Assembly: GCA_007570785.1 (NCBI GenBank)
Contig: ML662479.1
Location: forward strand, 289,670 to 353,669
Length of the DNA: 64,000 bases
Direction: 5' to 3'
Origin: Antilocapra americana
Taxonomy: Eukaryota; Chordata; Mammalia; Artiodactyla; Antilocapridae
Shown: positions 36,861-47,469 of the stretch, in pieces
Layout of the letters: every line of letters starts with the position of its first letter
Numbering within the stretch: position 1 is the stretch's first letter
Made by a program: the position numbers and the translations under genes
Notes under the pieces: generated by a model
The model's input: the letters and a program-made list of their open reading frames with translations, nothing else
What the model was told of the DNA's origin: nothing
Database searches by the model: none

Positions 36861-36960
36861 CAACAAGTTCAGGCTTTCCTGTTAGAGAGAATCTGGTAGA
36901 AAATGTGGTAGCTCCTCTCGGCTGCTTGCCGTGAGACGACGCGAGATTTCTCCAAGAGAT
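36861..36960 (-). pseudogene. MYH16: MYH16 motor exon, +1 insertion giving TGA
   Basis: It encodes LLEKSRVVSRQAAERSYHIF and YQILSNRK, the family segment LLEKSRV..QAAERGYHIFYQ. Its 100 nt are one more than the usual 99. An extra A after AACAGG (family Asn-Lys-Lys-Pro) shifts the frame and produces TGA at 36869-36871, five codons before the donor (TTG|GTAAAG). The acceptor is ttttccag. Confidence 0.93.
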
Positions 36961-37281
36961 CTGGAAAAGCATCAGCCAATGTGCCCCCTGGAGTGCAGGG
37001 CTCCCCCTCCCCATAGAGCCCAGTGCCACGTCCAGGCGTGGGTCCTCTTCCCTCTCCCCCAGACCCTTGGCCGGGGCAAGGGCTGGCTCTGAGGGAGGGG
37101 GGCCCGAGAGTAGGGCGGACCTCCTGCCTGTGATCCAGGCTGTGCTCAGCAGGGCCCCACGCTGCTATTTGGAAATTCTCAGTACTTTTTGAACAAGGGG
37201 CCCGTGCTTTCACTGTGCGCTGCACCCCATAACGGTAGCTGGTGCTGCCCCCAAGAACCCTCTGCAAGAGGCCTGACTCAC

Positions 37282-37345
37282 AGCTCTCGATGTCAGCTCC
37301 TGCCAGCTTGCCCATAGTTCCAAAGTAGATCCGGATGAACTTGCC
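37282..37345 (-). pseudogene. MYH16: MYH16 switch I/upper 50K exon, 64 nt, intact
   Basis: It encodes GKFIRIYFGTMGKLAGADIE and one further residue. The length is exactly the 64 nt expected of the family exon. The acceptor (tgcccag) and donor (T|GTGAGT) are intact and no frame lesion is visible. Confidence 0.93.
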
Positions 37346-37664
37346 CTGGGCAGGGAGGGTCATGAGGGAGTACGTGTGGCACTCCAGAACAAGCTTTGTC
37401 ACCCAGTCACTCATTGACCCCGCTGCGGATACCCCCCACCCCACCTCGAATTCTAAGGGACTGCAGGAAGGTGACTGGCCCAGAGGTGGCTGTACGTGGA
37501 GTTGTGGGTTTCCCACTTGGACAGGCAGAGAAGGAAGTGGATAGGCCTTGGAACTAAACCTAGGGCCTGGGGGTAGCCTGCATCTTTGGAGCATCTTATG
37601 GAGCAGAGGAGTGCCCTGCAGGAGAGGCTAGGACCCTCTGGAATTCCGCCCTAGGCAGGCGTGG

Positions 37665-37968
37665 TGGGAATTATCAGTCCTGAATATTCATTGGAAGGAC
37701 TGATGCTGAAGTTGAAGCTCCAATACTTTGGCCACCTGATGGGAAGAACTGACTCATTAGAAAAGACCCTGATGCTGGGAAAGATTGAGGGCAGGAGGAG
37801 AAGGGGACGACAGAGGATGAGATGGTTGGATGGCATTACTGACTCAATGGGCATGAGTTTGAGTAAGCCCTGGGGTTGGCGGTGGACAGAGAGGCCTGGG
37901 CATGCTGCAGTCCTCGGGACTGCAGAGTCGGATGTGACTGAGCGACTGAACTCACTGACACATAGAGG
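37665..37968 (+). mobile_element. BovB 3'-end fragment
   Basis: It encodes the BovB C-terminus [20 protein letters not shown] then [17 protein letters not shown], and ends with tgactgagcgactgaac. Confidence 0.9.
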
Positions 37969-38394
37969 GCGCTGTGCCATGTCTCCTTAAGGAGAGATGC
38001 CAAATCAGTCAAGGACAAACTGCCCTGGAAATAGGGGTCTCAGTATCTCCATCACCTCCTCCCTGCCCAGCCCTCTTCCCCAGGCAGTGAGAGGACCCAG
38101 CAGGAGAAACAGGGTCAGCAGGGAAAGACAGGGCACCACTGAGCTCCATCCATGACCCCAGCTCCCACCAGACAGGCTTCAGAGCCTCCAGGGCCCTGGG
38201 GACAGCGCCTCTCCCACATCCTGCCGGCCGTGGGGCCCCTGGGGGGGGGGGTCAGCCTCCAGCCGCTGCCATCTCTGGATTCCTGTTTGACTTCTTAGTC
38301 CTTCCATCACCGTGTACCCGCTTCTCTGCACTCAAGCCCCTGGGTTTAAACACTAAATTGGACTCGTTTTGTTTGTTTTTTTAAAAGCATTATT

Positions 38395-38543
38395 TATTAC
38401 GAACCATTTTATTTTTATTTATTAATAGTTTTTGGCTGTGCCACACGACTTGTGGGGGGTCTTGGCTCCCCGACCAGGGATTGATCCTATGTTCTCTGCA
38501 TTGGCAGTGTGGAGTCTCAACCACTGGACCTCTAGGGAGGTTC
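38395..38543 (-). mobile_element. CHR-type SINE
   Basis: It contains tttggctgtgccacacgact, ggctccccgaccagggattg and caaccactggacctctaggg, in reverse orientation. Confidence 0.8.
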
Positions 38544-38690
38544 CTGAGTGATAACAATCTCTGGGAAGGAGATGCTGGGACTTGTGTCATCCCATTGGTG
38601 AGTGTCAGTCAGCTCTGATTTCCTCCCTTGGGGCAGGGTGATAAAGCCTGTCCTGCCACCTGGGGCCACCCCCGCCACCATCTCACTGAC

Positions 38691-38773
38691 GAAGCTGGAG
38701 GAGGTGTTGTTTCTGGTGGTCTTGGCGTTCCCGAATGCTTCCAGCACAGGGTTTGCCTGGATGATTTGATCCT
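38691..38773 (-). pseudogene. MYH16: MYH16 exon before switch I
   Basis: It encodes [20 protein letters not shown] followed by RNNTSSSF, the segment ending in the switch I loop. The frame is open. The conserved family motif NNSSRFGK is altered: the Arg that normally salt-bridges to the switch II Glu is Ser (AGC), and an Asn is Thr. The acceptor is ccccag and the donor TTC|GTCAGT. Confidence 0.92.
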
Positions 38774-39397
38774 CTGGGGACCCCCTGGAAACCCAGGGCT
38801 CTCAAGTGACATTGGTGTATGTGCCAGGAACTCAGGAAGCGCACGGCCTTGGGGGGGCAGGGAGAGTGGGAGGGCCACCACCTGAGGACTGTCCCCTGCA
38901 GCCTCTGCCATCGGAGCCCCCCTACCAGATGACAGGCCTTGATTCTTAGCTGCTGTTTCTCTCCTTTGCTCTTGATGGAGAGACTCCTATGTGAACCTTG
39001 AAACCCCTCCCTGGGCACCCCTGGTGTTCCTCCAAAGTCTTGCTTTCCTCTCTGTTGGCTTTTTACGGTTGCCACTGGCCCAGCTAGTGCTTCCTGAGCC
39101 CTGGGGCTGCCAGGCCTGCAGAGGCAGCTTAACCAGTCCCCTTTCTCCCCTGCCAACCACAAGTGGCTCTGGCATGGCACTTCTGGGGGCAGACATGGCC
39201 TGGGGCATCAGAGTCCGTCCAGTGGGTCCGATCTGGGTCTGCAGCCATCTTCTCCTTATGGGACTCCACCCAGTCGCTTATCTCTCAGCCACCATCTCCT
39301 CATCTGTAAGGTGCCCCTAACCCAGAGAGCAGCTGTGAGGGTCACAGGGCTCTGCTGTGTGGACTCAGAGGCCCCAAGTGCACCCAGACGGCCCTAC

Positions 39398-39499
39398 CTT
39401 CTCATCCGAGGGCTGTCTGCCAGTTCCTCTAATGTTGCCCAAGTATTGGATGACTTCTTCATGTTCTCCGTCTTGCCGGCACCAGATTCTCCCTACTGC
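39398..39499 (-). pseudogene. MYH16: MYH16 P-loop exon with -1 frameshift
   Basis: The Walker A/P-loop GESGAGKT is complete (GGA GAA TCT GGT GCC GGC AAG ACG). A few codons later one G is missing after ATGAAGAAG, so the following VIQYLGNIRGTGRQPSDEK is in another frame. The donor AAG|GTAGGG is good. The acceptor side reads cagtagGGAGAA, with extra bases compared with the family, so the exact start is uncertain. The small 28-nt exon (ENQSMLIT-like) expected upstream was not found. Confidence 0.92.
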
Positions 39500-40466
39500 A
39501 GGTGGAGCGCGGGAGCAGACTAGTGAAGGGCAGAGAGGGGAGTGGCTGCAGAGAGGCAAAGAGATGAAAGGTCCAGGCTGGGGTGTCTTCACATCCCAGC
39601 CATCAGGGCAGACAGGGTGGGGCAGGAGGGGACTTGGTCCCTGAAACCGCTCACCTCGACTTAGGTTTAACAGATGCAGACTTACCCTGCCAAGCCTACT
39701 CGCTTGCAGCCTGCAGATTTCCATACAAAGTCCCCCCAATTAATTCTAAGAAGGCTTAATTACATGTGTAAGACACAGACCTAATTACATGTCTATAGAC
39801 TGAGAGGCAGGAGGGACACTTAGTGATTAGCAGAGACTGATTTTCACACTTTATAGGGAGGAACTGTCAACAGGAAGATGTAATTAGAAAACACTTAGAA
39901 ACTCAACATTTGGCATCACCCTAGCTGTGTCTCCTGCATCTCCCTGTATCCTGCCCGGCTTGGAGTGTGGCTACAGTGGCCCACAGACGAAGAAGAGATA
40001 GGATCCCAGTGAGTCCGAGGCTACACGCCTGCCACTGTGGCCCACACCCTTGCGGAACGCCTCAAAAATTTACCAGCCGCTCCATTTCTACTAGCCCCAT
40101 CCCAGAAAACTGCTTAGTTGTAAGCAACATAAAGATAAATAGTAACATTAATAAAAATCACTGTACTGTATGGCGAAGAAGGCATAGGGAATGGTTAAGG
40201 GTTGAGTTGAGTTCTGGACACTATTTAGCTTGTTATCCCATGTTTCTGTGATGCTTAAATGAGACGGGGTGTGAGGTATGGCTGGTACTTAGCAAGTGCA
40301 CTCACTGAGCAATATTAAAAACAAAAAAATCTTCAATGGGTGATGAGGGATCAAGGTTGGGTAGCGCGGGGGTCTTATGCATTTGGAGCCCCAGTGGCAA
40401 AGGAATTTTTCTTGCCCCGCCATGACAGCCCCGGTGGCCCCCTCCTATCCCCACCCCCACATGTAC

Positions 40467-40623
40467 CCATGAGCCTGTCGAGGTGGGTTGTCTGAGATGG
40501 AGAAGAGGTGGGGCGGCATCTCCGTACACGCTTCTTGCCATTGTACATGCTGGCCATGTGGGCCCAGTGGATGGGCAGCTGCCGGTGGGAGCTGACTGTC
40601 ATGCAGAACAAGCCCGAATAGGT
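40467..40623 (-). pseudogene. MYH16: MYH16 motor exon of 157 nt, two compensating indels
   Basis: It starts TYSGLFCMTVSSHRQLPIHW and continues MASMYNGKKR, the family segment TYSGLFCVTVNPYKWLP...GKKR. Just after GKKR the sequence has two extra bases (GT repeated), and about 15 codons later two bases are missing, so the total stays at the family value of 157 nt. In the shifted frame EMPPHLFSISDN is still readable. The acceptor is ccaccag and the donor ATGG|GTACAT. Confidence 0.9.
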
Positions 40624-40849
40624 CTGGTGGGAGGAAAGGAAGAGGCCCTTTAGCTGGCCCTTCTAAAGCACCCTCTTCCTGCTGGATCCTGGCCTGTCGC
40701 AGAGTATCCTGACTGGAGCCTCTAGCCAGCCTGGAGAGATTTGGTTATGTTCTCTCTGAGGGCAGGATCTACGTCTGAGTCTTTATCCAGTAGGTAAAAC
40801 TAGGCTTGTCTTTAATATGTATCTGCTTCATTTTCTTTTGGTTTAATTA

Positions 40850-40933
40850 TTGGGTTGGCCAAAATTTCACTAGGGTTTTTTGGTAATATCTTACGGAAAA
40901 ACCAAAACGATCTTTTTGGCCAACCCCAGTATC
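40850..40933. mobile_element. Mariner-like palindromic MITE
   Basis: The left arm attgggttggccaaa and the right arm tttggccaacccc are inverted repeats, and the interior is also palindromic over about 80 bp (ggttttttggtaa against ttacggaaaaacc). This looks like the ruminant MITE with TIR attgggttggccaaaaagtt. Confidence 0.85.
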
Positions 40934-41149
40934 TGACTTGATAACATAATCGTTTCTATGGACAAATACGCAGCAAAAAGTCCCCCAATTGCTCAGTGCC
41001 CGCCCCCTCCTCCCAGAAGGAAGCACCGCATTGGTTTTTAACATCCCTTTCTCGTAGTATACAAACAAATCCAGAGATACATTCTTATCCGCTCACCTTG
41101 TTTTTAAAGCAATCGTTTTCTATGATACTGATTATTTTTTGTTTTTTTA

Positions 41150-41490
41150 AAGGAAAACAATTGTTTGAAGTCTGTTTGATTTACAATGTTGTGTTAATTT
41201 CTGCTCTATGGCAAAGTGAGTCAGTTATACACATATATTCTTTTTCATCATCTTTTCCATTATGGTTATCACAGAATGTTGAATGAGGTTCCCGGTACTG
41301 TCCAGTAGGACTGTGTTGCTTACCCATCCTATAGAGAATCGCTTGCATGTGCTAATCCCCAAGTCCTACTCCTTCCCTGCCCCATGCCTTACCCGTCCCC
41401 TTTGGCAACTACAAGTCTGTTCTCTATGTCTGTGAGCCTGCATCTGTTTCGTAGACATGTGCATTTCTGTAGTATTTTAGATTTCACATA
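41150..41490 (-). mobile_element. Artiodactyl L1 3'-end fragment
   Basis: It contains gatttacaatgttgtgttaa, ttccattatggttatcacag and gtctgttctctatgtctgtg in reverse orientation. Confidence 0.85.
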
Positions 41491-42837
41491 TAAATAACAC
41501 ACGATACTGTTTTATATCTTGATTTTTGGATTTACTTCATGGGGGAGGTTTTCCGTGACAGTTCATGGAGTTCTGACTTTGTGGACACAATCCACCAACT
41601 GGTGGGCAACAGGGATTGGTCTCTTCTTAAGAAGATACTCTTTTACCCAATGTCAATCTTTTCAGGAAATCATCCCATTAAAAAAAAAATCAGAAAAACC
41701 AATGAAGTAGCGAAAGAAATTATTTGAGGGCAGAATAGGTGAGGGCAGGAAATGGTCAGATCCATGGGTCCCAAACTTCTCCTGCTGGACCTTCACACTA
41801 ACCTCGTGTGCCTCCACTCTCTGCCTCTTTTCATGTCAACTCAAAAACTTTGGATTTCGGTCCAAGTGGGGATACACACCCCCCAGCTTCCCCTTAGCAG
41901 AGCTGCACTCTATTGCATTTTAAAAAGCAACCTTATTGAATAGAAAGCAACCCAAAGAAAGAGGAGCAAAGAGAAGAGGCAGAGAGCCCGTGTAAAAGCG
42001 TGAGAGGATGATGCACTGTGTCTCATGCGGGATCCAGCCAGAGTCGTTCTTTCCCTCCAGCCCTGTCTGGGGGTTGGGGTGGGGCAGAGAGCAGACCAGA
42101 AGCGAGTTCTGTCCCTGTTTGGTGCAGAATGAAAAAGAGAGGTCCCCCACCACCCTTACAGGAGGAACACGAGAAGGCAGCTGCCCTGCCTACCCCAGTT
42201 TTCCGGTACGTGGTTCAACTGAGGTGTTTGGATTTAAGAGGCGACTCCTGCCCTCTCCACGGAGCCTGCAGTCCCTTGGCCCAGAGTCGTGGTGTGGCCA
42301 CCTTGGGAGCAAGGGCTCAGCTGCAGAGGGGCTCTGAGCAAGCCCAGGCCCTGAGCTTGGCCTTGAGCCCACACAGACATTCTCCGCCCAAGCTCAAGGC
42401 TCAGCCAGGCTGCGGAAGTGGCTCTTCCTAGATTGAAATCCAGTGATGCCCCACCGGCCTGCGGGCCCAGCAGATGACCCCGGGAGCTTTCCAGAGATCC
42501 TCCAGCACCACCTGTAGCTCTGATGCTGCCGAAGGTCTTAGTCTGGAACTGACGCAGTATTGCAGTAGGGCGAGGGGAAGAAGCAAGTGGCAGCTCTCTT
42601 GACTGTCACCAAAGCCGAGGGAAGGGAAGTCCCCTGACCTTGAAGTTGGGCCCCAGCTCACCCAGTCCTATCAGATTGCCTCTTTCCTTTCTAGTAAAGA
42701 CATGTAGAGAGGCAGACACGTAAACTTCCTTATATTCCAGTTTTGAGTTTAGCTTCCAGCACCTTTGGGAAATCTTAGGATTTCCCAGACTGTTAATGGG
42801 CTGATGGTAATTCACTGTGCTGATCCTAGCGAAGTAC

Positions 42838-42955
42838 TTGTTGAATGAATGAATGGTTGGATGGATGGATGGATAGAAGGAAGGGAGAAATGAAAGATGG
42901 AAGAATGGTAGGAAAGGAGAGGTGAATAGATGGATGGAGGCTGGATGGGCGGACA
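42838..42955 (+). repeat. (GGAT)n-like tetranucleotide tract
   Basis: It starts ttgttgaatgaatgaatggt and continues with gatggatggatggatagaag and agatggatggaggctggatg, an imperfect tetranucleotide array in a MYH16 intron. Confidence 0.9.
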
Positions 42956-43230
42956 GGGAAAGACATTTGATGAGGCCGTATGATGTCACTGGGGGGAAAC
43001 GATGTTTTGATTGGAGGTTTGCTGGAATGGGTCAAGAGGAGCACTTCTGGATGACAGGGTTCAGCAAAGGGTGTGTAAGCTGCCCAAAGAGATCGTACCG
43101 TCACTGAGATGCCAAAGCCTCGGGGTGGAAGCTCTGATCTGTCAAAAGCATGGTCCCCCTGCCCTTGTCCCAGAGGGGCTGAAGAACTGCAGCCACCCCT
43201 TCCCTCCCCTCCCCCAGCCCCGGCACTCAC

Positions 43231-43374
43231 GTAGATCCTCATGTTGACGTAGCATTGACGCAGATTGTCCAGGACGCTGGCCTCATTCAGGAAAGTCATG
43301 TCCGCCATGTCAGTGGCTTGGTGGAATTTGGGAGGGTTCATCTGCTGGATGTCTTCTTTCTTCACGGTGAGCAT
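43231..43374 (-). pseudogene. MYH16: MYH16 motor exon of 144 nt, intact frame
   Basis: It encodes MLTVKKEDIQQMNPPKFHQA followed by TDMADMTFLNEASVLDNLRQ and CYVNMRIY. This is the segment just before the first strands of the motor core. The length of exactly 144 nt matches the family exon. The acceptor (ccccag) and donor (TAC|GTGAGT) are both good. The frame is open; a Cys replaces the usual Arg before YVNMRIY. Confidence 0.93.
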
Positions 43375-44819
43375 CTGGGGATCAAAATACAGCACACACA
43401 TCAGGACGTGGTACTGTCTCATCACCACGGCAGCACTGAGCAGAGTGCTACCTGCTCTCTGGAGTCCTGCAAAAAGCTGGGTCAGTGGGTCCAACTCCTA
43501 GTGCAGCCATGTCCCATCGACTTGGGACGGGGAGGAACATCCACGGCCCTCTGAGCTCTAGGTGCCTCCCCTCTGAAGTAGGGATGACAGTGGCTTCCTT
43601 GGCTAGTTGCTGGGAGGATTATATGAACTGAAGTGGCATCAAGTAAAAAGACCCTGATGTTCCCTCCCTATACTCAGAGCACCTCCAAGCAGTGCTTCTC
43701 TTTCAGCCAAGTCCATTCTGGTAGCTGAACTTGCTCACTGATCTCAGGGACCCTGGGCAGAGGTGGGACTCTTGGCCCTTTGCCTTGAGAATTAGTGATG
43801 GTTTCTAAGTAGCAATGAACTTTCCCATTAAAAAAAGACATCCCTCTGCTCCCGCTAAACCACTTTGAAGGATAAAATTGAAAGCAAGCTAGCAAACAAG
43901 ACCAAAAAAAAAAAAAAGAGCCATATAAATGTTAGGGTAAAAAATAATACAACAAATTCCCATCCCCAGCGCTATACCCCAGCTTTTCCTCTGTAAATGA
44001 AAACTAGCACCAGCTCTTATGTGGCAGCATCCGGGACCAAAGCTCCAGACATGTGATCGAGAAAACAAATATCTTTCCTCTGCCTGAAGCCTGAGATGTG
44101 AGGCTCAAACACCTACTGGGATTTCTGGGGCTTTTAATAATTTATGAGTTCAACAGGCAGATGATTTGAAATCTTGACGGTTCTGGAAAATACACCCAGT
44201 AATGGTCACCACACCAATCCAGCTAGGTTTCATTCAGGGTCCATTTCTGGTAGTTTCCTGATCTCTGGGCCTCGCCCACAGGCAAACACTCGTCTTTCAG
44301 CCCCAGCAGAGAAATGGAATTCTGTGCCTTTTGTCATTAAGAGCCAGATGAGTCCATCTTTTCTGTTCCAAACCCTGCTGTATGCGTGTCTACCGCAGAT
44401 GCTCCCAGAAGTTGTGTTGTCCTTAAATTGCACCCAAACGGGGGCCTCTGGCGCTTTGCTCTCACCATCCATCATTCCTGGCAACACTGCAGTGCCCTGC
44501 CCTTCTGAGAAGGATGCTTCTCCTGCAAGTTAATGTTGATTTTCATATTCAAACAGACTAGACCCCAGCTGCAGCCTCATTTTTGTGTGTGTGCGGCCAC
44601 TCCTCTCAAAGAATGGCGGGGCACAGAGTAAAGCTTAGACATTGCAAGTTCTGATCATGAAAGGTCTCTGTTCTCTTAATCCTGAAATTAACCAAGGGCT
44701 GATCACATGCACCCTCCACCCCCTGCAGTCCACTTGGAAGATGAGGTGACACTGTAGAAGAAGGGGCAAGGATGTTGGAGCCAGATCAGTAAGCTTTGGG
44801 TTTTTTTTTTTTTTCCAGA

Positions 44820-45130
44820 TTTGTCAATATTATTTTTTTTAACTTTTAATTTTATATTGGAATATAGCCAATTAATAATATCGTGATAGTTTTAAGTGGA
44901 CAAAAAAAGGACTCAGCCATACATGTACATGTATTTATTTTTCCCTAAACTCCCCTGCCATCCAGGCTGCCACATAACATTGAGCAGAGTCCCCTGTGCT
45001 GTGCAGTAGGACCCACCTTGTTTGTCATCCATTTTAAATATAGCAGAGTGTACATGTCGACCCCAAACTCCCTATCTCTTCCCCCTACTCTTGTACCTGG
45101 CAACCCTAAGTTTGTTCTCTGTCTGCGAGT
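44820..45130 (-). mobile_element. L1 3'-end fragment
   Basis: It contains tatattggaatatagccaat, cctgtgctgtgcagtaggac and ctctgtctgcgagtc in the reverse orientation of L1 3' UTR. Confidence 0.75.
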
Positions 45131-45744
45131 CCAGATGCAGCAAGCTTTGAATCTGAATTCACCATTCACTATCTTTGTGGCTGTAGGGAAGTTACCTAAA
45201 ATTCTTTAATCTTCTGCAAAATAGAGTTCATACATCCTACTACCATAAGGTTATTAAAAGGATTAAGCAAGATATCCAGTGCCTCCCCAGGAGTCTGCCC
45301 CAGGTGAGGGGTCTCCTAAACCAAATTTTCTAGCCACTCTCTGAAGTCAGTCCTTGTACTTGGACACAGTGTGGACCAACAGAGAGGACTGTGCTAGTAA
45401 ACCAGCTGTACAGTGGGGGGAAAATCCGTGATATGTGCCCTTTGTCAATTCCACCATGGCTGACACCAGGCTGCCAAAGGTTTAATGACCACCTGCAAAG
45501 CCCCTGAATGTTTAGGGTTGGATCCTTACCAGCGCCACCATGCAGCAAGGGGCTCGGGGCCACCGTCTGTAGCTCCTGACACTGGAGAGCTCACCTCGGT
45601 TGCCCAGGGTATTCCAGGTCCTGTCTCACAGCCCTCACGCCACCATGGGCACATCATACAGTTCCTGATGGGTGGGATGCTCCTTCTCACTCTTAGAAAA
45701 TTGATTCCACATGAGAGCTGTCTGGGGCTTTAAAGATAAGGAAA

Positions 45745-45942
45745 TTTCATGAGTTACTGGGAAGGATTGGGGGCAGGAGGAGAAGGGGAAGACAGAGGAT
45801 GAGATGGCTGGATGGCATCACCCACTCGATGGACATGGGTTTGGGTGGACTCTGGGAGCTGGTGATGGACAGGGAGGCCTGGCATGCTGCAGTTCATGGG
45901 GTCGCAGAGTTGGACACGACTGAGAGACTGAACTGAACTGAT
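45745..45942 (+). mobile_element. BovB/ART2 3'-end fragment
   Basis: It contains ggaaggattgggggcaggag and gagactgaactgaactga. A separate Bov-tA follows immediately. Confidence 0.85.
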
Positions 45943-45952
45943 CTCTCATGAG

Positions 45953-46197
45953 GGGCTTCTCAGGTGGCTCAAGTGGTAAAAAGTCTGCCTGCCAATGCAG
46001 GAGCTGCAGGAGCTGCAAATTTGATCTCTGGGCTGGGACGATCCCCTGGATCAGGACATGGCAACCCACTCAGCATTATTGCCTGGAGAATCCCATGGAC
46101 AGAGGAGCCTGGCAGGCTACAGTCCATGGGGTCGCAAAGGGTCAGTCGGACATGACTGAAACACCTGAGCGCACACACACACACAACTCTCATCATG
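45953..46197 (+). mobile_element. Bov-tA SINE with (CA)n tail
   Basis: It reads ggggcttctcaggtggctca to gtcggacatgactgaaacac, ending in a short cacacacacacacaac tail. Confidence 0.88.
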
Positions 46198-46442
46198 ATC
46201 TCTTCCACACGTTCACTGTTTTACAGAGCATACATGTGTGCATATGTCTTATCACATTGGAATCTCTACTGTAAGAAAACCAAAAGTTAGAGAGGGAAAG
46301 TGTTTTGCTCAGGACCCCTCAGGTTGAGTGTCATTTAGTCTGCTCTTGAACCCACCGCAGGGGTCTCAGAGGCATCTGCTCTTCTTGCCACCTTGCCTCT
46401 TGAACCCTGGGGTTCCAGCACTCCCAAAGCTCAGGGTCCCAC

Positions 46443-46661
46443 CTGGTTGGTGACCATCTTCATAGTGACTTGGTCACCCTGTTCAGACTGGATCTCCCCA
46501 GTGATGAAGCCCTCCTTCTCATCCTTGACCCAGCAGGACCTCTTGATGTCCTAGGGCTTGTTCATGGCTTTCATCCTCCCCTTATCGGGAGGTGCCAGGA
46601 AGGGCATCGGGTCCACATATGCCCACATTCACCTTTGTATGCACCGGGCCTCATGGCTCAG
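46443..46661 (-). pseudogene. MYH16: MYH16 first coding exon (N-terminal SH3-like region), with TAG
   Basis: The exon encodes DPMPFLAPPDKGRMKAMNKP, a stop, then DIKRSCWVKDEKEGFITGEI and QSEQGDQVTMKMVTNQ, the N-terminal and SH3-like part of a sarcomeric myosin. The acceptor (cccccag) lies at 46662-46663 and the donor is CAG|GTGGGA at 46443. A TAG at 46551-46553 sits where the family has Tyr (KPYDIK). The ATG nearest the acceptor (46652-46654) is out of frame with the conserved DPMPF segment by two bases, so the start is probably broken too. Confidence 0.9.
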
Positions 46662-46824
46662 CTGGGGGAGGAGCAGAAAGGAACTGCTGGTGGGAGCCAG
46701 GACTTCCCTGGGCACTTGAGAAAAAAGAGGATGGTTTACAAAACTGTTGTACAGGCTGGGGCTGCTTCTCTCATGTCACTTTCATTGTCTTGGTGCTATT
46801 AGGTCTTAATAACCAAGAATAACA

Positions 46825-47040
46825 GCTTCCCAGGTAGAGCTAGTGGTAAAGAATCTACCTCCCAATACAGGAGATGCAAAAGGTGAGGATTCGATCCCTG
46901 GATCAGGAAGATCCCCTGGAGTAGGAAGTGGCAACCCACTCCAGTATTCTTGCTAGGAAAATCCCATGAATAGAGGAGCCTGGTGGGCTACAGGCCACTG
47001 GGTTGCAGAGTCCAACACGACTGAGTGACTGAGCACACAC
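46825..47040 (+). mobile_element. Bov-tA SINE
   Basis: It begins agcttcccaggtagagctag, has ggattcgatccctgg, and ends cacgactgagtgactgagca. Confidence 0.9.
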
Positions 47041-47469
47041 ATACCACTGAGAATAACGTATAAACTGATAACTCCTCAGAACTGTGCACCCCTACACACC
47101 ATACAATGCTTCTGCGTCAATGGTTCCACGTGCCCCCACACTAAGGCTGTGAGGTAGGGGTCAGGGATTTGATGATATGGAGGAGAAGAGGAAGACTAAT
47201 ACCAAGAGAGGTTAAAGCATGGACTTTTAACCATGAAATGGGACGAGAAAACAATTGTCACTTGGTTTTCATTTTCCCTTAAGGTCTGAGAAGAGGCCGC
47301 AGACACCACAGTCCCGCTCTGCTATGGCCTGTCCCCAACAGAAGTCACAGCTGTTCTCCTTTCACGGTAGCATGGCTGCAAGCATCTCTAAATATGACTT
47401 ACACTCATCTCAACTTTGAAATGATGGTCTCAGGAGACTCTCGGTTAGAAGTTACTATTTAAATCTACT

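Noticed and set aside
36869..37594. 241-codon minus-strand open frame
   Set aside because: It joins two MYH16 exons (GKFIRIYF and LLEKSRVV) through intron sequence; it is a read-through, not a gene.
42826..43494. 222-codon minus-strand open frame
   Set aside because: It contains the 144-nt MYH16 exon plus intron, and its end runs into the tetranucleotide tract.
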